Source: Terriglobia bacterium | GTDB taxonomy: Bacteria > Acidobacteriota > Terriglobia > Bryobacterales > Bryobacteraceae | Direction of reading: 5' to 3' | Length of the DNA stretch: 64,000 bases | Assembly: GCA_020073615.1 (NCBI GenBank) | Contig: JAIQEX010000017.1 | Location: 1 to 64,000 of the forward strand | Shown here: positions 43,660 to 52,933 of the stretch, in pieces | How the letters are laid out: every line of letters starts with the position of its first letter | Position numbering within the stretch: position 1 is the stretch's first letter | Notes under the pieces: model-generated | Database searches by the model: none | What the model was told of the DNA's origin: nothing | What the model saw: the letters and a program-made list of their open reading frames with translations, nothing else | Position numbers and translations under genes: made by a program

Positions 43660-46042
43660 ATGTTACCCCACGACTTGCGGTATACGGCGCGGACGCTCCG
43701 GCGTTCGCCGGTCTTCACGGCGGCGGCGGTGCTTACGCTGGCTCTGGGGATCGGGGCCAACGCCGCCATCTTCAGCGTGGTGAACGCGGTGTTGCTGCGG
43801 CCGCTACCGTTCGGGCATCCGGGCCGGCTGATCCGCGTGGCGGAGAGGAACGACCGGCTCAATCTGCCGGACTTTTCGGCTTCCGTGCTGAACTACCTTT
43901 CCTGGAAGGAACAGACCCGGACCTTCGAACAACTCGCGGCCGTCGGCGGAATCAGTTTCAACATGACCGGGCGCGGAGAGCCGGAACAGTACAACGGAAG
44001 CACCATCAGCCCGTCGCTGATGCCGGTGCTGGGTCTCAACCCGGTGCGCGGCCGCGCGTTCCAGGAGGGCGAAGACAAGCCGGGGAGCGCGCCGGTGGCG
44101 ATGATCGGCGAGGCGTTGTGGCGGCGCCGGTTCGCAGGCGACCCGGCGGTGGTGGGGCGCAGCCTGACGCTGAACGGGACGGATTACCAGGTGGTCGGCA
44201 TTGCGCCGGACTCGCTGGCGGTGCTGACCAGCGGGGACGTGTGGGTGCCGTTGACGATTGACATTGGGCGCGAGAACCGGCTGAACCACGTGATCACCGT
44301 AGTGGGGCGGCTGAAGCCCGGCGTGAAGATGGAGCAGGCGCAGGCCGAGATGGACACCGTTTCGCACCGCGTGGGCCAGCAGTATCCGGAAGTCAAGGAC
44401 TGGGGCATCCGCCTGGTGAGCTTCTACCGCACGTTTGTTTCGGACCAGTTGCAGACGGCCCTGCTGGTGCTCTTGGGAGCGGTGGCGGTGGTGTTGCTGA
44501 TCGCGTGCGCCAACGTCGCCAACCTGCTGCTCTCGCGCGCGGCCGGCCGGCAGAAGGAGATCGCCGTGCGTATCGCCCTGGGTGCCGGCGCGGGACGGCT
44601 GCTGCGGCAACTGCTGACCGAGAGCGTGGTGCTGTCGGCGGCGGGCGGCGGCGCGGGATTGCTGGCGGCGGTGTGGGCCGTCCGGCTGATGAACCGGCCC
44701 GTAGTGACCAGCCTGCTGCCGGTGCCGGCGCTGCAGATCGACACGGCGGTGCTGCTGTTCGCGCTGGGCACGACGCTGGCGACGGGCCTGCTGTTCGGGC
44801 TGGCGCCGGCCTGGCAAGCCTCACGGACGGATTTGAACAAGGTGCTGAAACAGGGCGGCCGGGAGGCGGCCTCGGGCGCACGTCCGCGGCTGCGCCAGGC
44901 GCTGGTGGCGGCGGAACTGGCGCTGGCCACGATGTTGTTGATCGGCGCGGGCATGCTGTTGCGCAGTCTTCTGCGCCTCGAGCAGGTGCGCCTGGGGTTC
45001 CAGCCGGAGCGCCTGCTGACCTTCCAACTGTCGCTGCCGCCGGCCAAGTATCCGCCGGGGCCCAAGACCACCGGCTTCTATCGCGACTTGGCGGCCTCGC
45101 TCGACACCTTGCCCGGGGTGCGCGGGGCGGCGGCTTCGAGCGGCATCCCATTCGGAAACGGCAACTACACCACCACGCCGATGTTGCCCCTGGGCAAAAC
45201 CGTGCTGCCGCCCGAGACGCCGGTGCCCCTCGATTGGCGAACGGTGACGCATGGGAATTCCGTTGCTACGCGGCCGCTATTTCAGCGATCAGGACCGGGC
45301 GGACGCGCCGCAGGTCATGATCGTCAGCCAGGGGACAGCGACGAAGTTCTGGGGATCGGAAGATCCGCTGGGACGGACGATTCGCAACGTGGGGGCGAAG
45401 CGGGAATTTACCGTGGTGGGCGTAGTGGGCGACGCGCGCAACACGGCGTTGAACCGCGAGCCGGGGCCGGCGGTGTACCTGTCGGCCGCGGCGCGCGTGC
45501 TTCCGGTGATGGACGTGGTGGTGCGCACCGCAGGCAAACCGGAAGCCGCCCTGGCCGGCGTGCGCCGGAAAGTGCATGAACTGGATGCGGAGCTGCCGCT
45601 TTCCTCCGTGCGCACCATGGAGGAGTGGCTCACCGCCAGCGCCGGACAACCGCGCATGAGCGCCACCCTGCTGGGCATCTTCGCGGCGATCGCGCTGGCC
45701 ATCGCCTCCATCGGGATCTACGGCGTGCTGGCGTATTCGGTGAACCAGCGGACGCGCGAGATCGGGCTGCGCATGGCCATCGGCGCGCAACGCGGCAATG
45801 TGCTGGGGCTGGTGGTTCGGGAAGGCATGCTGGTATCGCTGGCGGGGATCGGCGCCGGCCTATTCGGCGCGGCGGCGGCGAGCCATCTGCTGGAGAGCCT
45901 GCTCTACGGGGTGCCGGCGCGCGACCCGGCGACTTACGCGGCGGCGGCGGGGGCGCTGGCGGCCATCGCGCTGGCGGCGTGCGCGGCGCCGGCCTGGCGC
46001 GCGTCGCGGGTGGACCCCATGGTGGCGTTGCGCGAGGAGTAA
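43660..46042 (+). pseudogene. ADOP-type MacB/FtsX permease broken by a deletion
   Basis: The family (about 800 residues, two FtsX units) begins LRYTARTLRRSPVFTAAAVL at the ATG 43660. The first half is open to beyond DWRTVT (45246). Then the frame reads HGNSVATRPL and becomes noise, while the expected continuation MGIPLLRGRYFSDQDRADA is in another frame from 45251. Between VT and MGI relatives have PGYFRA; about 6 codons plus one or two bases have been lost. Both halves otherwise look intact (LGIFAAIALAIASIGIYGVL and VDPMVALREE at the end), suggesting recent damage. Unless the frame is bridged, the second FtsX unit is not made. Confidence 0.8.
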
Positions 46043-46091
46043 CCAATTCCGCCTGGCGCAGACTAGAAGCGACCCGAACCTCCCGGTTGGT

Positions 46092-46120
46092 TTGCTGCCG
46101 TGCCGATGTGTATATACAAT
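46092..46120 (+). promoter_or_regulatory. possible promoter of the BrnT-like/CopG-like pair
   Basis: TTGCTG (46092-46097), then 17 bases, then TACAAT (46115-46120). TGAGG follows 3 bases later, and ATG 46131 is 10 bases from the -10 box, so the leader would be very short. Confidence 0.4.
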
Positions 46121-46130
46121 ACTGTGAGGC

Positions 46131-46399
46131 ATGCGGCGCGTGGCGCAGTTTGACTGGGACGCGCAAACACCGGGCACATCGCGCGGCACGGTGTCACACC
46201 GGATGAGGTCGAGCAGGCGTTCGCCAACAATCCACTGGTCGTGCTTGCCGCCCAAAAGCGCAGTGGAGAGGAACGGGTGCTGTGCGCCGGACTGACCGAT
46301 AGAGGCAGGCCGTTACAGTTCGTCTACACAACGCGCGCCGGCAGAATTCGAGTCGTCACCGCGCATGTGGCGAAAAAGAAAGTAAGGGAGAGGTTATGA
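46131..46399 (+). pseudogene. BrnT-like toxin gene with a one-base frameshift
   Basis: From ATG 46131 the frame reads MRRVAQFDWDAQ. The continuation of the family pattern, NTGHIARHGVTPDEVEQAF and then LTDRGRPLQFVYTTRAGRIR up to RVVTAHVAKKK, is in the next frame and ends at TGA 46397-46399. Adding one A in CAAACACC restores DAQNTGHIARHG. The stop overlaps the antitoxin ATG (ATGA). BrnT-type toxins are ribonuclease-like and paired with BrnA or CopG-type antitoxins. Confidence 0.75.
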
Positions 46400-46677
46400 A
46401 GGCGAAGAAGGGCAAAGCGATTGTAGTCGATGCGCCGGAATTCCTTTCCGAAGCCGAGGAGGCGGAGTGGTGGGACCGCCATCAAGACCTGATCGCGGAT
46501 CTGCTGCTGAAGCACGGCCGCCGCGGCGCCGTGCCGACCAAGAATGTTTCCGTCCGGCTGCCGGTCACCGACATCGAGCGGGCCCGCAAGCTGGCAGAGA
46601 AGCGCGGCGTCGGCTATCAGACCCTGATCAAAACGCTGCTCCACGAAGCCCTGAAGAAGGAATCCAAGATCGCCTGA
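46396..46677 (+). CDS. CopG-type antitoxin partner of the BrnT-like gene
   Basis: A 93-residue protein with an acidic lead containing EEAEWWDRHQDLIA and a ribbon-helix-helix-like end NVSVRLPVTDIERARKLAEK...GYQTLIKTLLHEAL, as in CopG-antitoxin proteins (PF12441 type). The ATG overlaps the stop of the damaged toxin gene, so translation was coupled to it. The antitoxin itself looks intact. In this class it also represses the operon. Confidence 0.78.
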   Translation: MKAKKGKAIVVDAPEFLSEAEEAEWWDRHQDLIADLLLKHGRRGAVPTKNVSVRLPVTDIERARKLAEKRGVGYQTLIKTLLHEALKKESKIA

Positions 46678-46743
46678 CCGCCGGTAGTGGCACAAAATTC
46701 CGCAGCAGTTCTGTCATTGACGCCGAGGTAATATACTATCCCA

Positions 46744-46984
46744 TCATGACAAGTACATGGGGTTCGATCCCGATGGGACTTTGCCCGTGCTGCAAAGACA
46801 AGTGGCCCCAAGTTGCGAAGCATGTCCCCACTGCGGAAACCGGGAGTGGACGCGGTAGACGGGTGCCAGGAAGACGGAGGTCTGCGGAGCCTGTTACAGA
46901 ACAGGCCAAGTCCGAAGGAAGTGCTTCGTGTGTGATGGAAGGGGGTATGTTCTCAGTCAACGTGGTGAGTGGGCTGACGGGGAA
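46744..46984 (+). pseudogene. eroded zinc-finger-like coding stretch
   Basis: Three frames hold pieces of a Cys-rich protein: CPCCKDKWPQVAKHVPT (46791-46841), ACPHCGNREWTR (near 46820) and CGACYRTGQVRRKCFVCDGRGYV (near 46890). The last resembles a DnaJ-like CxxCxGxG finger. No single frame joins them. The 300-base gap before the formate dehydrogenase region shows nothing else in this direction. Confidence 0.35.
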
Positions 46985-47260
46985 TTATTCCGCCTGCCGG
47001 GGGGCCTCGTCGTGGTAGCGGCGGAGCGTGGCGCGTGCCTGGGCGACGAGCTCGGGGCTGCGGGTCTCGATCAGGTCGCCGGCTTCCGCGACGACCGCCT
47101 CCAGGACATCCATCAGCTCGCGCAGTCCGGTCTCGCGGTCGATCAGCTCGGCGGTCGAAGCCACCAGAGCGGGGTTGGATTGGAGGTGTCCGGCGGCGCG
47201 CAGTGCGCCGGCCGTCGGTTGGTGCGCGGGTTTCGCATAGGCCGGCGTCATAAAAGCCAT
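46985..47260 (-). CDS. small hypothetical protein
   Basis: A 91-residue open frame that looks coding because of helical text such as TAELIDRETGLRELMDVLEA and AEAGDLIETRSPELVAQARA. No ribosome site is visible before the ATG at 47260. No family is recognised. It may be a degenerate small gene of the same accessory patch. Confidence 0.35.
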   Translation of the reverse strand: MAFMTPAYAKPAHQPTAGALRAAGHLQSNPALVASTAELIDRETGLRELMDVLEAVVAEAGDLIETRSPELVAQARATLRRYHDEAPRQAE

Positions 47261-47340
47261 ACTGCGCTTGTTGGATTACGAAAGCAAGCGCAAATGCACG
47301 CTCTTTTACTTCTGTGACCGGTTTTCGTGCTGCTTTATCC

Positions 47341-47369
47341 TTGACAGCATTCGGAATCGGGTATGTAAT
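47341..47369 (+). promoter_or_regulatory. sigma-70-type promoter of the formate dehydrogenase operon
   Basis: A perfect TTGACA (47341-47346), 17 bases, then TGTAAT (47364-47369), five of six matches to TATAAT. It is 41 bases upstream of ATG 47411, where GGAGGGG provides the ribosome site. CAGCAATC is repeated in tandem between the promoter and the start. Confidence 0.75.
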
Positions 47370-47410
47370 ATCAGCAATCCAGCAATCCACAATAGAACCG
47401 GGAGGGGCGC

Positions 47411-50400
47411 ATGACACCTACGCGAAGGACCTTCTTGAAGATTGGCGCCGGGGGGTTGGTAACTTCCGTTCTCGGTTTCGACTTGCGGCCCGCCTATGCG
47501 CAGGCCCGCGAGCTGAAGATTTCCCGAACCACCGAGACGCGCTCCACCTGCCCGTACTGCGCGGTAAGCTGCGGCGTCATTATTCACACGCTGGGTGACA
47601 AGGCCAAGAACGTCACGCCGCAGGTGGTGCACGTGGAGGGCGATCCCGACCATCCCATCAACCGGGGTACTCTGTGCCCCAAGGGGTCGTCGCTGCTGCA
47701 GGACATCGTGAACCCGCGCCGCCTGATGAAGCCGCAGGTGCGCCGTCCGGGGTCGGACCACTGGGAGGACATCTCCTGGGACGCGGCCATCGACGAGATC
47801 GGCCACCTCATCAAGAAGACGCGCGACGAAACCTTTGTAACCGCCGACGCGCAGGGGCGCACGGTCAACCGCTGCGAGGGCATCGCCTTCAACGGCGGAT
47901 GCACGGACACCAACGAGTTCAATTACCTGGTGGTGAAGGCCATGCGCAGCCTGGGGGTCTGCTACCTGGAAAACCAGGCCCGTGTTTGACACGGCCCCAC
48001 GGTCTCCAGTTTGGGGGCCACATTCGGTCGCGGGGCGATGACCAACGGGTGGATCGACATCAAGAATACGGACATGATGTTGATCATGGGCGGGAATCCG
48101 GCGGAGAACCATCCGTGCGGCTTCAAGTGGCCCATCGAGGCGAAGCGGCAGCGCAACGCCAAGATGATCGTGGTGGACCCGCGGTTCACGCGCACGGCGT
48201 CCACCGCCGACCTGTTCCTGCAAATCCGCGCCGGCACCGACATCGCCTTCCTGGGCGGCATGGTGCGCTACGCGCTGGAGAACAACCGCATCGCGCGCGA
48301 TTACCTGCTGAACTACACCAACGCCGCCTTCATTGTGAAGCAGGGCTTCAAGCTGCCGGAAGACGGCCTGTTCTCTGGCTTCGACGCCGCCACCAACACC
48401 TACAACAAGGCCACGTGGAACTATGAGGAGGGCGGCAGCCTAACCGGGAAAACGGACGCGGCAGGCGACACCAAGGCGCCGGCTGTGCCCGTGGCTGCCG
48501 CCGGCGGACCCGCGCCGGCTCCGCCCGCCATGCCGGCCAATACGGCCTACGACTTTTCGCTCGAGCACCCGCGCACCGTCTTCCAGTTGCTCAAGCGGCA
48601 ATACTCGCGCTACACGCCCGAGATGGTGGAGCGCATCACGGGGATTCCCAAAGACCAGTTTCTGAAGGCCGCCGACCTGTTCACCTCCATACGCAAGGAC
48701 GGCGACATGAAGAAGGCCGGCACCATCATCTACGCGGTGGGCTGGACGCAGCACAGCATGGGCACGCAGATCATCCGCACGGCGGCCATTCTGCAACTGC
48801 TGCTGGGCAACGTGGGGCGCGCCGGCGGCGGCGTCAACGCGCTGCGCGGGCACTCCAACATTCAGGGCGCCACCGATATGGCCGGGGTGTTCGACATCCT
48901 GCCCGGCTACCTCAAGATGCCCAACCCCACGGACACGGACCTGAAGACCTACCTGGCGCGCGTCACGCCCAAGTCCGCCAAGCCGGGGCCGTGGGATTCG
49001 TTCAACTACTGGTCCAACATGCCGCGCTTCACGGTGTCGTACCTCAAGGCCGTGTACGGCGACGCCGCGAAGAAGGAAAACGACTTCGCCTTCCACTACC
49101 TGCCCAAGATCGATCACAGCTACGCCTGGGCGGAGATTTGGGACAACATGTCGCGCGGGGGCGTGAAGGGTCTGCTGGCGTTCGGCATGAACGGCGTCGC
49201 CATCGGCCCGAACTCGCAGAAGAACATCGATGCCCTGAAGAAGGCCGAGTGGCTGGTGGTCTGTGAGATCTATCCCGACGAGACCAGCGAGTTCTGGAAA
49301 TCGCCGGGCATCACGCCCGAGCAGATGAAGCAGATCCCCACCACGGTGTACCGCCTGCCGGGGGCGGGCTTCGCCGAGAAGGACGGCACATTCGTAAACT
49401 CGGCGCGCTGGCTGCAATGGAAAAACGCGGCGCTGCCTCCGCCCGGGCAGGCCAGGCTGGACCAGGAGATTCTGGCGCGCATTTATTTGAAGGTGCGGGA
49501 GCTATATAAGAAGGAAGGCGGCAAGTTCCCCGATCCGGTCCTGAGCGCCACCTGGGGCTATACCAACCCGCAGAGCCCGTCGCTGGCCGAGGTGGCCCGC
49601 GAGATCAACGGGCGGGCGCTCGCCGACGTCACCGACGACAAGCTCAACCAGACCATCAAGGCCGGGCAGCAGCTTCCGGGGTTTGCGTGGCTGCGCGACG
49701 ACGGCTCCACCACCAGCGGCAACTGGCTGTACTGCGGGTCGTGGACCGAGGCCGGGGCGATGATGCAGCGGCGCGGTACGGAAGATCCCTCGGGCCTCGG
49801 CATCTATCCCAACTGGGGCTGGTCCTGGCCGGCCAACCGCCGCGTGATGTATAACCGCGCCTCGTGCGACCTGGACGGCAAGCCGTGGGACCCGGACCGT
49901 AAACAGGTCTGGTGGAACGAAGCGGCGCAACGCTGGGCGGGCAATGACGTTCCGGATTTCAAAGTGGATTCGGCGCCCAAGGACCACATGGGGCCGTTCA
50001 TCATGAATGCCGAAGGCGTGGGGCGGCTGTTCGTGCCGCTGGCCGCGCTGGCCGACGGGCCGTTCCCCGAACACTACGAACCGTTCGAGAGCCCGGTGGC
50101 CAATCCGCTGCATCCCAACCAGTCGAACAACCCCATGGCCAAGCGGTTCAAGGGTCCGGAGGATAAACTGGGCACGCCCGCCGAAGGCTACAACATCGTC
50201 TGCACCACCTACCGCCTCACCGAGCACTACCACTACTGGACCAAGAACAACCCCATGAACGTCCAGCTTGTGCCGGAGCCGTTCGTGGAGATTCCCGCGG
50301 AGCTGGCCGACGACCTCGGCTTGCACGGCGGCGAGAAGATCAAGCTGACCAGCGCGCGCGGGCACTACATCGCCAAGGCCATGGTCACGCGCCGCATCAA

Positions 50401-50590
50401 GTCCATGATGATCGACGGCAAGAAGACCTACCAGGTGGGTGTGCCCATTCACTGGGGCTATCGCGGGATTGCCGAGGATGAAGGCAAGACCGCGCTGACC
50501 CCGGCCAACCTGCTGTCGCCGGCGGTCACCGATCCCAACGCCTTTACGCCCGAGTTCAAAGGTTTCCTGGTGAAAGTGGAGAAGGTCTGA
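47411..50590 (+). CDS. fdnG: respiratory formate dehydrogenase, selenocysteine alpha subunit
   Basis: The 1059-residue molybdopterin catalytic subunit oxidises formate to CO2. An in-frame TGA at 47987-47989 (residue 193) falls where FDH-N has selenocysteine (NQARV-U-HGPTV), so it is read as one gene, not two. The Tat motif TRRTFLK (4-10) sends it to the periplasm. [4Fe-4S] ligands are C47, C50, C54 and C89 (CPYCAVSC ... CPKG). The domain end, VPIHWGYRGIAEDEG, is typical of the family. The stop overlaps the beta-subunit ATG. A SECIS-like hairpin follows the TGA. Host Sec synthesis genes are not in the window. Confidence 0.93.
47987..48019 (+). promoter_or_regulatory. SECIS-type hairpin after the in-frame TGA
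   Basis: Starting 3 bases after the TGA, GGCCCC (47993-47998) pairs with GGGGCC (48014-48019). The loop includes GGTCT, the unpaired motif also found in E. coli fdhF and fdnG recoding elements. Bacterial SECIS elements lie directly after the UGA, as here. Confidence 0.75.
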
Positions 50591-51477
50591 TGTCTACTGG
50601 AGCGCTACGCATTCAGAGAGCCTCGGGCCATGCCGGTCCGATCCCGGGCGAGGACACACAGCGCCGCATGCAGGTGGCCAAGCTGATCGACACCACCACC
50701 TGCATCGGCTGCAAGGCCTGCGAAGTCGCGTGCCTGGAGTGGAACGACCTCACCTTCCGCGATACGGTCTTCGAGAACAGCTACCAGACCATGCCGGAGA
50801 CCGCGTGGAACTATTGGAACCTGATCAAATTCAACGAGCACCAGCGCGACGACGGCAGCATGATGTTCCTCATGCGCAAGGACCAGTGCATGCACTGCGC
50901 CGACCCCGGCTGCCTGGCCGCCTGCCCCGCCGAGAACGCCATCGTGCAATACCAGAACGGCATTGTCGATTTCCAGCAGGAGTACTGCATCGGCTGCCAG
51001 TATTGCGTGACCGGCTGCCCGTTCAACATTCCCAAGTTCAATTCGCAGACCAAGAAGGTTTTCAAGTGCACGCTGTGCTCCGACCGCGTGGGCCAGGGCC
51101 TGGAGCCGGCCTGCATCAAGGCCTGCCCCACGGGGTGCCTGCACTTCGGCACCAAGGACGACATGAAGGAGCTGGCCGAGACCCGCGCGCAACAACTGCG
51201 CGAGCATTCCGGGTACGCCAACGCGGGCGTGTACGACCCGGCGGGCGTGGGCGGAACGGGCGTGATCTACGTGCTGCACGACATCACCAATCCCGAGGCC
51301 TACGGCGGCCTGCCCTCCAACCCGCGCGTGCCGTGGACGGTGCGGATCTGGAAAGGCCCGCTCAAGTGGCTGGGCAACCTGGCCATGATCGGCGGCCTGA
51401 TCGGCGTCACCATGCACTATCTCCGCTACGGGCCCAAGCACGTGAATGGCAGCGGTGAAGAGGGAGGGCGCCCATGA
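50590..51477 (+). CDS. fdnH: formate dehydrogenase beta subunit (iron-sulfur)
   Basis: A 295-residue electron-transfer subunit with four [4Fe-4S] clusters, seen as CIGCKACEVACLEW, CMHCADPGCLAACP, CIGCQYCVTGCPFNIP and CTLCSDRV...CIKACPTGC. A C-terminal membrane helix (LAMIGGLIGVTMHYL) anchors it on the periplasmic face, as in FdnH. The start ATG overlaps the alpha stop (TGATG), and the end overlaps the gamma start. Confidence 0.95.
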   Translation: MSTGALRIQRASGHAGPIPGEDTQRRMQVAKLIDTTTCIGCKACEVACLEWNDLTFRDTVFENSYQTMPETAWNYWNLIKFNEHQRDDGSMMFLMRKDQCMHCADPGCLAACPAENAIVQYQNGIVDFQQEYCIGCQYCVTGCPFNIPKFNSQTKKVFKCTLCSDRVGQGLEPACIKACPTGCLHFGTKDDMKELAETRAQQLREHSGYANAGVYDPAGVGGTGVIYVLHDITNPEAYGGLPSNPRVPWTVRIWKGPLKWLGNLAMIGGLIGVTMHYLRYGPKHVNGSGEEGGRP

Positions 51478-52094
51478 ACGACGGGATTCTGCGGTACAAC
51501 CTGGTGGAGCGCGTGATGCACTGGATCGCCGCCATCACGTACTGCTACGTGCTGCTCACCGGGCTGGCGTTTTATTCGCCGCATCTCTATTGGATCGCCA
51601 CGCTGCTGGGGGGCGCGCCCACGTCGCGCTACTGGCATCCCTGGGTCGCGCTGGTCTTCACCGCGGTGCTTTTCTGGATGCTGCGCCAATGGCTGGGCGA
51701 CATGCGCATCACGCCGCAGGACCGCGCCTGGGGCGACGCCGTCGGCCACTACATCCGCAACGAAGACGAAAACCTGCCGCCCATCGACCGGTTCAACATC
51801 GGGCAGAAGTATTTCTTCTGGGTGATGCTCTATTCCGGGATCGTGCTCGTGCTGACGGGCGGGGTGCTGTGGTTCCCGGAGCTCATCCCGTGGAGCCTGC
51901 GCAGCCTGCGCTACGCCGCGGTGCTGCTGCACGTGTCCGCGGCGCTCATCAGCATCGGCGCGTTCATCATCCATGTGTACATGGGGACCGCGGTGGTGCG
52001 CGGCGGGTTCACTTCCGCGATTCGCGGCGAGGTGTCGCCGGCCTGGGCGAGAACGCATCACCGTCTCTGGTACCACCGAGTCACCGGGCGATGA
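51474..52094 (+). CDS. fdnI: formate dehydrogenase gamma subunit, cytochrome b556
   Basis: At 206 residues, this four-helix membrane subunit matches FdnI in length and order. Helices include VMHWIAAITYCYVLLTGLAF, with a heme-ligand candidate His in ERVMHWIAA, YFFWVMLYSGIVLVLTGG, and LLHVSAALISIGAFIIHVYM with further His. Electrons from the beta subunit would reduce quinone here. The ATG overlaps the beta stop, and its stop overlaps fdhE. Confidence 0.92.
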   Translation: MNDGILRYNLVERVMHWIAAITYCYVLLTGLAFYSPHLYWIATLLGGAPTSRYWHPWVALVFTAVLFWMLRQWLGDMRITPQDRAWGDAVGHYIRNEDENLPPIDRFNIGQKYFFWVMLYSGIVLVLTGGVLWFPELIPWSLRSLRYAAVLLHVSAALISIGAFIIHVYMGTAVVRGGFTSAIRGEVSPAWARTHHRLWYHRVTGR

Positions 52095-52840
52095 TCCGGT
52101 CGGCCTGGGACCGGCGCATCGAGCGCGCCGGTGAGTTGGAACAGTCGTGTCCCCCGGCCGCGGCCCTGATGCGCTTTTACGGCGAGACCGCCCGGTTTCA
52201 GCGCCAGGTGACCCAGGGACTCGCGGCCGCCGCGCAGCCGGTTGACGAGCGATTTCTGCTGCGGTACCTTCCGCCGCTGTTCGAGCTGGTGCGTCGCGAG
52301 GGCACTGCCCCAATGGCCGAAGCCGCCGTGCTGGCGGCCCGGAGCCCCGATTTGTGGGATGCGCTCCTGCGCTCACACGCGGACCCGACGGACCCCGGCT
52401 ATGCCCTCTTCGGGCGCGTGCTGATGCAGCCCTACATGGAATGGCGCGCGAGCCAGAGCGAGATTGACACCGGCACGGTGCGCCCCACCTGCCCGTTTTG
52501 CGGCGAAAACCCCGTGGCCGCGGTGTTGCGCCAGGAGGGCGACGGCGGCAAGCGCACGCTGCTGTGCTCGCTGTGCGCCACCGAATGGGAGTTCCGGCGG
52601 ATGCTCTGCCCGAGTTGCGGCGAGGAGGATCGGGACAAGCTGCCGGTCTACACCGCCGAGCAGTTTGCACACGTCCGTGTGGAAGCGTGCGAGACCTGCC
52701 GCGTCTATCTGAAAGCGGTCGACCTGACGATCAACGGCCTCGCGGTGCCCGTGGTGGACGAAATGGCGAGCGTCGCGCTCGACCTGTGGGCCGAAGAGAA
52801 GGGTTACAGCAAACTGCAACCCAACCTGTTCCAGATGTAG
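52091..52840 (+). CDS. fdhE: formate dehydrogenase accessory protein FdhE
   Basis: A 249-residue cytosolic protein with paired CxxC motifs: CPFCGENP (near 137), LCSLCATEW, CPSCGEED and CETCR, which bind rubredoxin-type iron in FdhE. It is needed for assembly or export quality control of respiratory FDH. The ATG overlaps the gamma stop. No fdhD gene is in the window. Confidence 0.9.
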   Translation: MIRSAWDRRIERAGELEQSCPPAAALMRFYGETARFQRQVTQGLAAAAQPVDERFLLRYLPPLFELVRREGTAPMAEAAVLAARSPDLWDALLRSHADPTDPGYALFGRVLMQPYMEWRASQSEIDTGTVRPTCPFCGENPVAAVLRQEGDGGKRTLLCSLCATEWEFRRMLCPSCGEEDRDKLPVYTAEQFAHVRVEACETCRVYLKAVDLTINGLAVPVVDEMASVALDLWAEEKGYSKLQPNLFQM

Positions 52841-52842
52841 TC

Positions 52843-52933
52843 GTGGGGCAGGTTGTTTACCTGCGGGCCGATTGTCAATCGGCCCCGGACGGCGGCGGTA
52901 ATCAACCGCCGCGCAGGATTCATCCTGCCCCAC
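52843..52933. repeat. cluster of four hairpins with a matching outer stem
   Basis: Between convergent fdhE and pnp. Four perfect stems follow each other: GCAGGT/ACCTGC (52848-52864), GGGCCGAT/ATCGGCCC (52865-52885), GCGGCGGT/ACCGCCGC (52892-52912) and GCAGGAT/ATCCTGC (52913-52928). GTGGGGCAGG (52843-52852) also pairs with CCTGCCCCAC (52924-52933), so a clover-like fold enclosing the inner two competes with hairpins one and four. It may terminate transcription from both sides or be a REP-like repeat. Confidence 0.7.

Noticed and set aside
46755-46785. GGGGTTCGATCCC resembles a tRNA T-arm.
   Set aside because: No acceptor, D or anticodon stems can be built around it, and it lies in a stretch that reads as Cys-rich protein remnant.
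47411-47989. The first open frame as a complete truncated formate dehydrogenase fragment.
   Set aside because: The following TGA is at the Sec position, the frame continues unbroken for 866 codons, and a SECIS-type hairpin follows.
52843-52933. Tandem hairpins as a CRISPR array.
   Set aside because: The units are palindromes of different sequence without spacers, and no cas gene is present.
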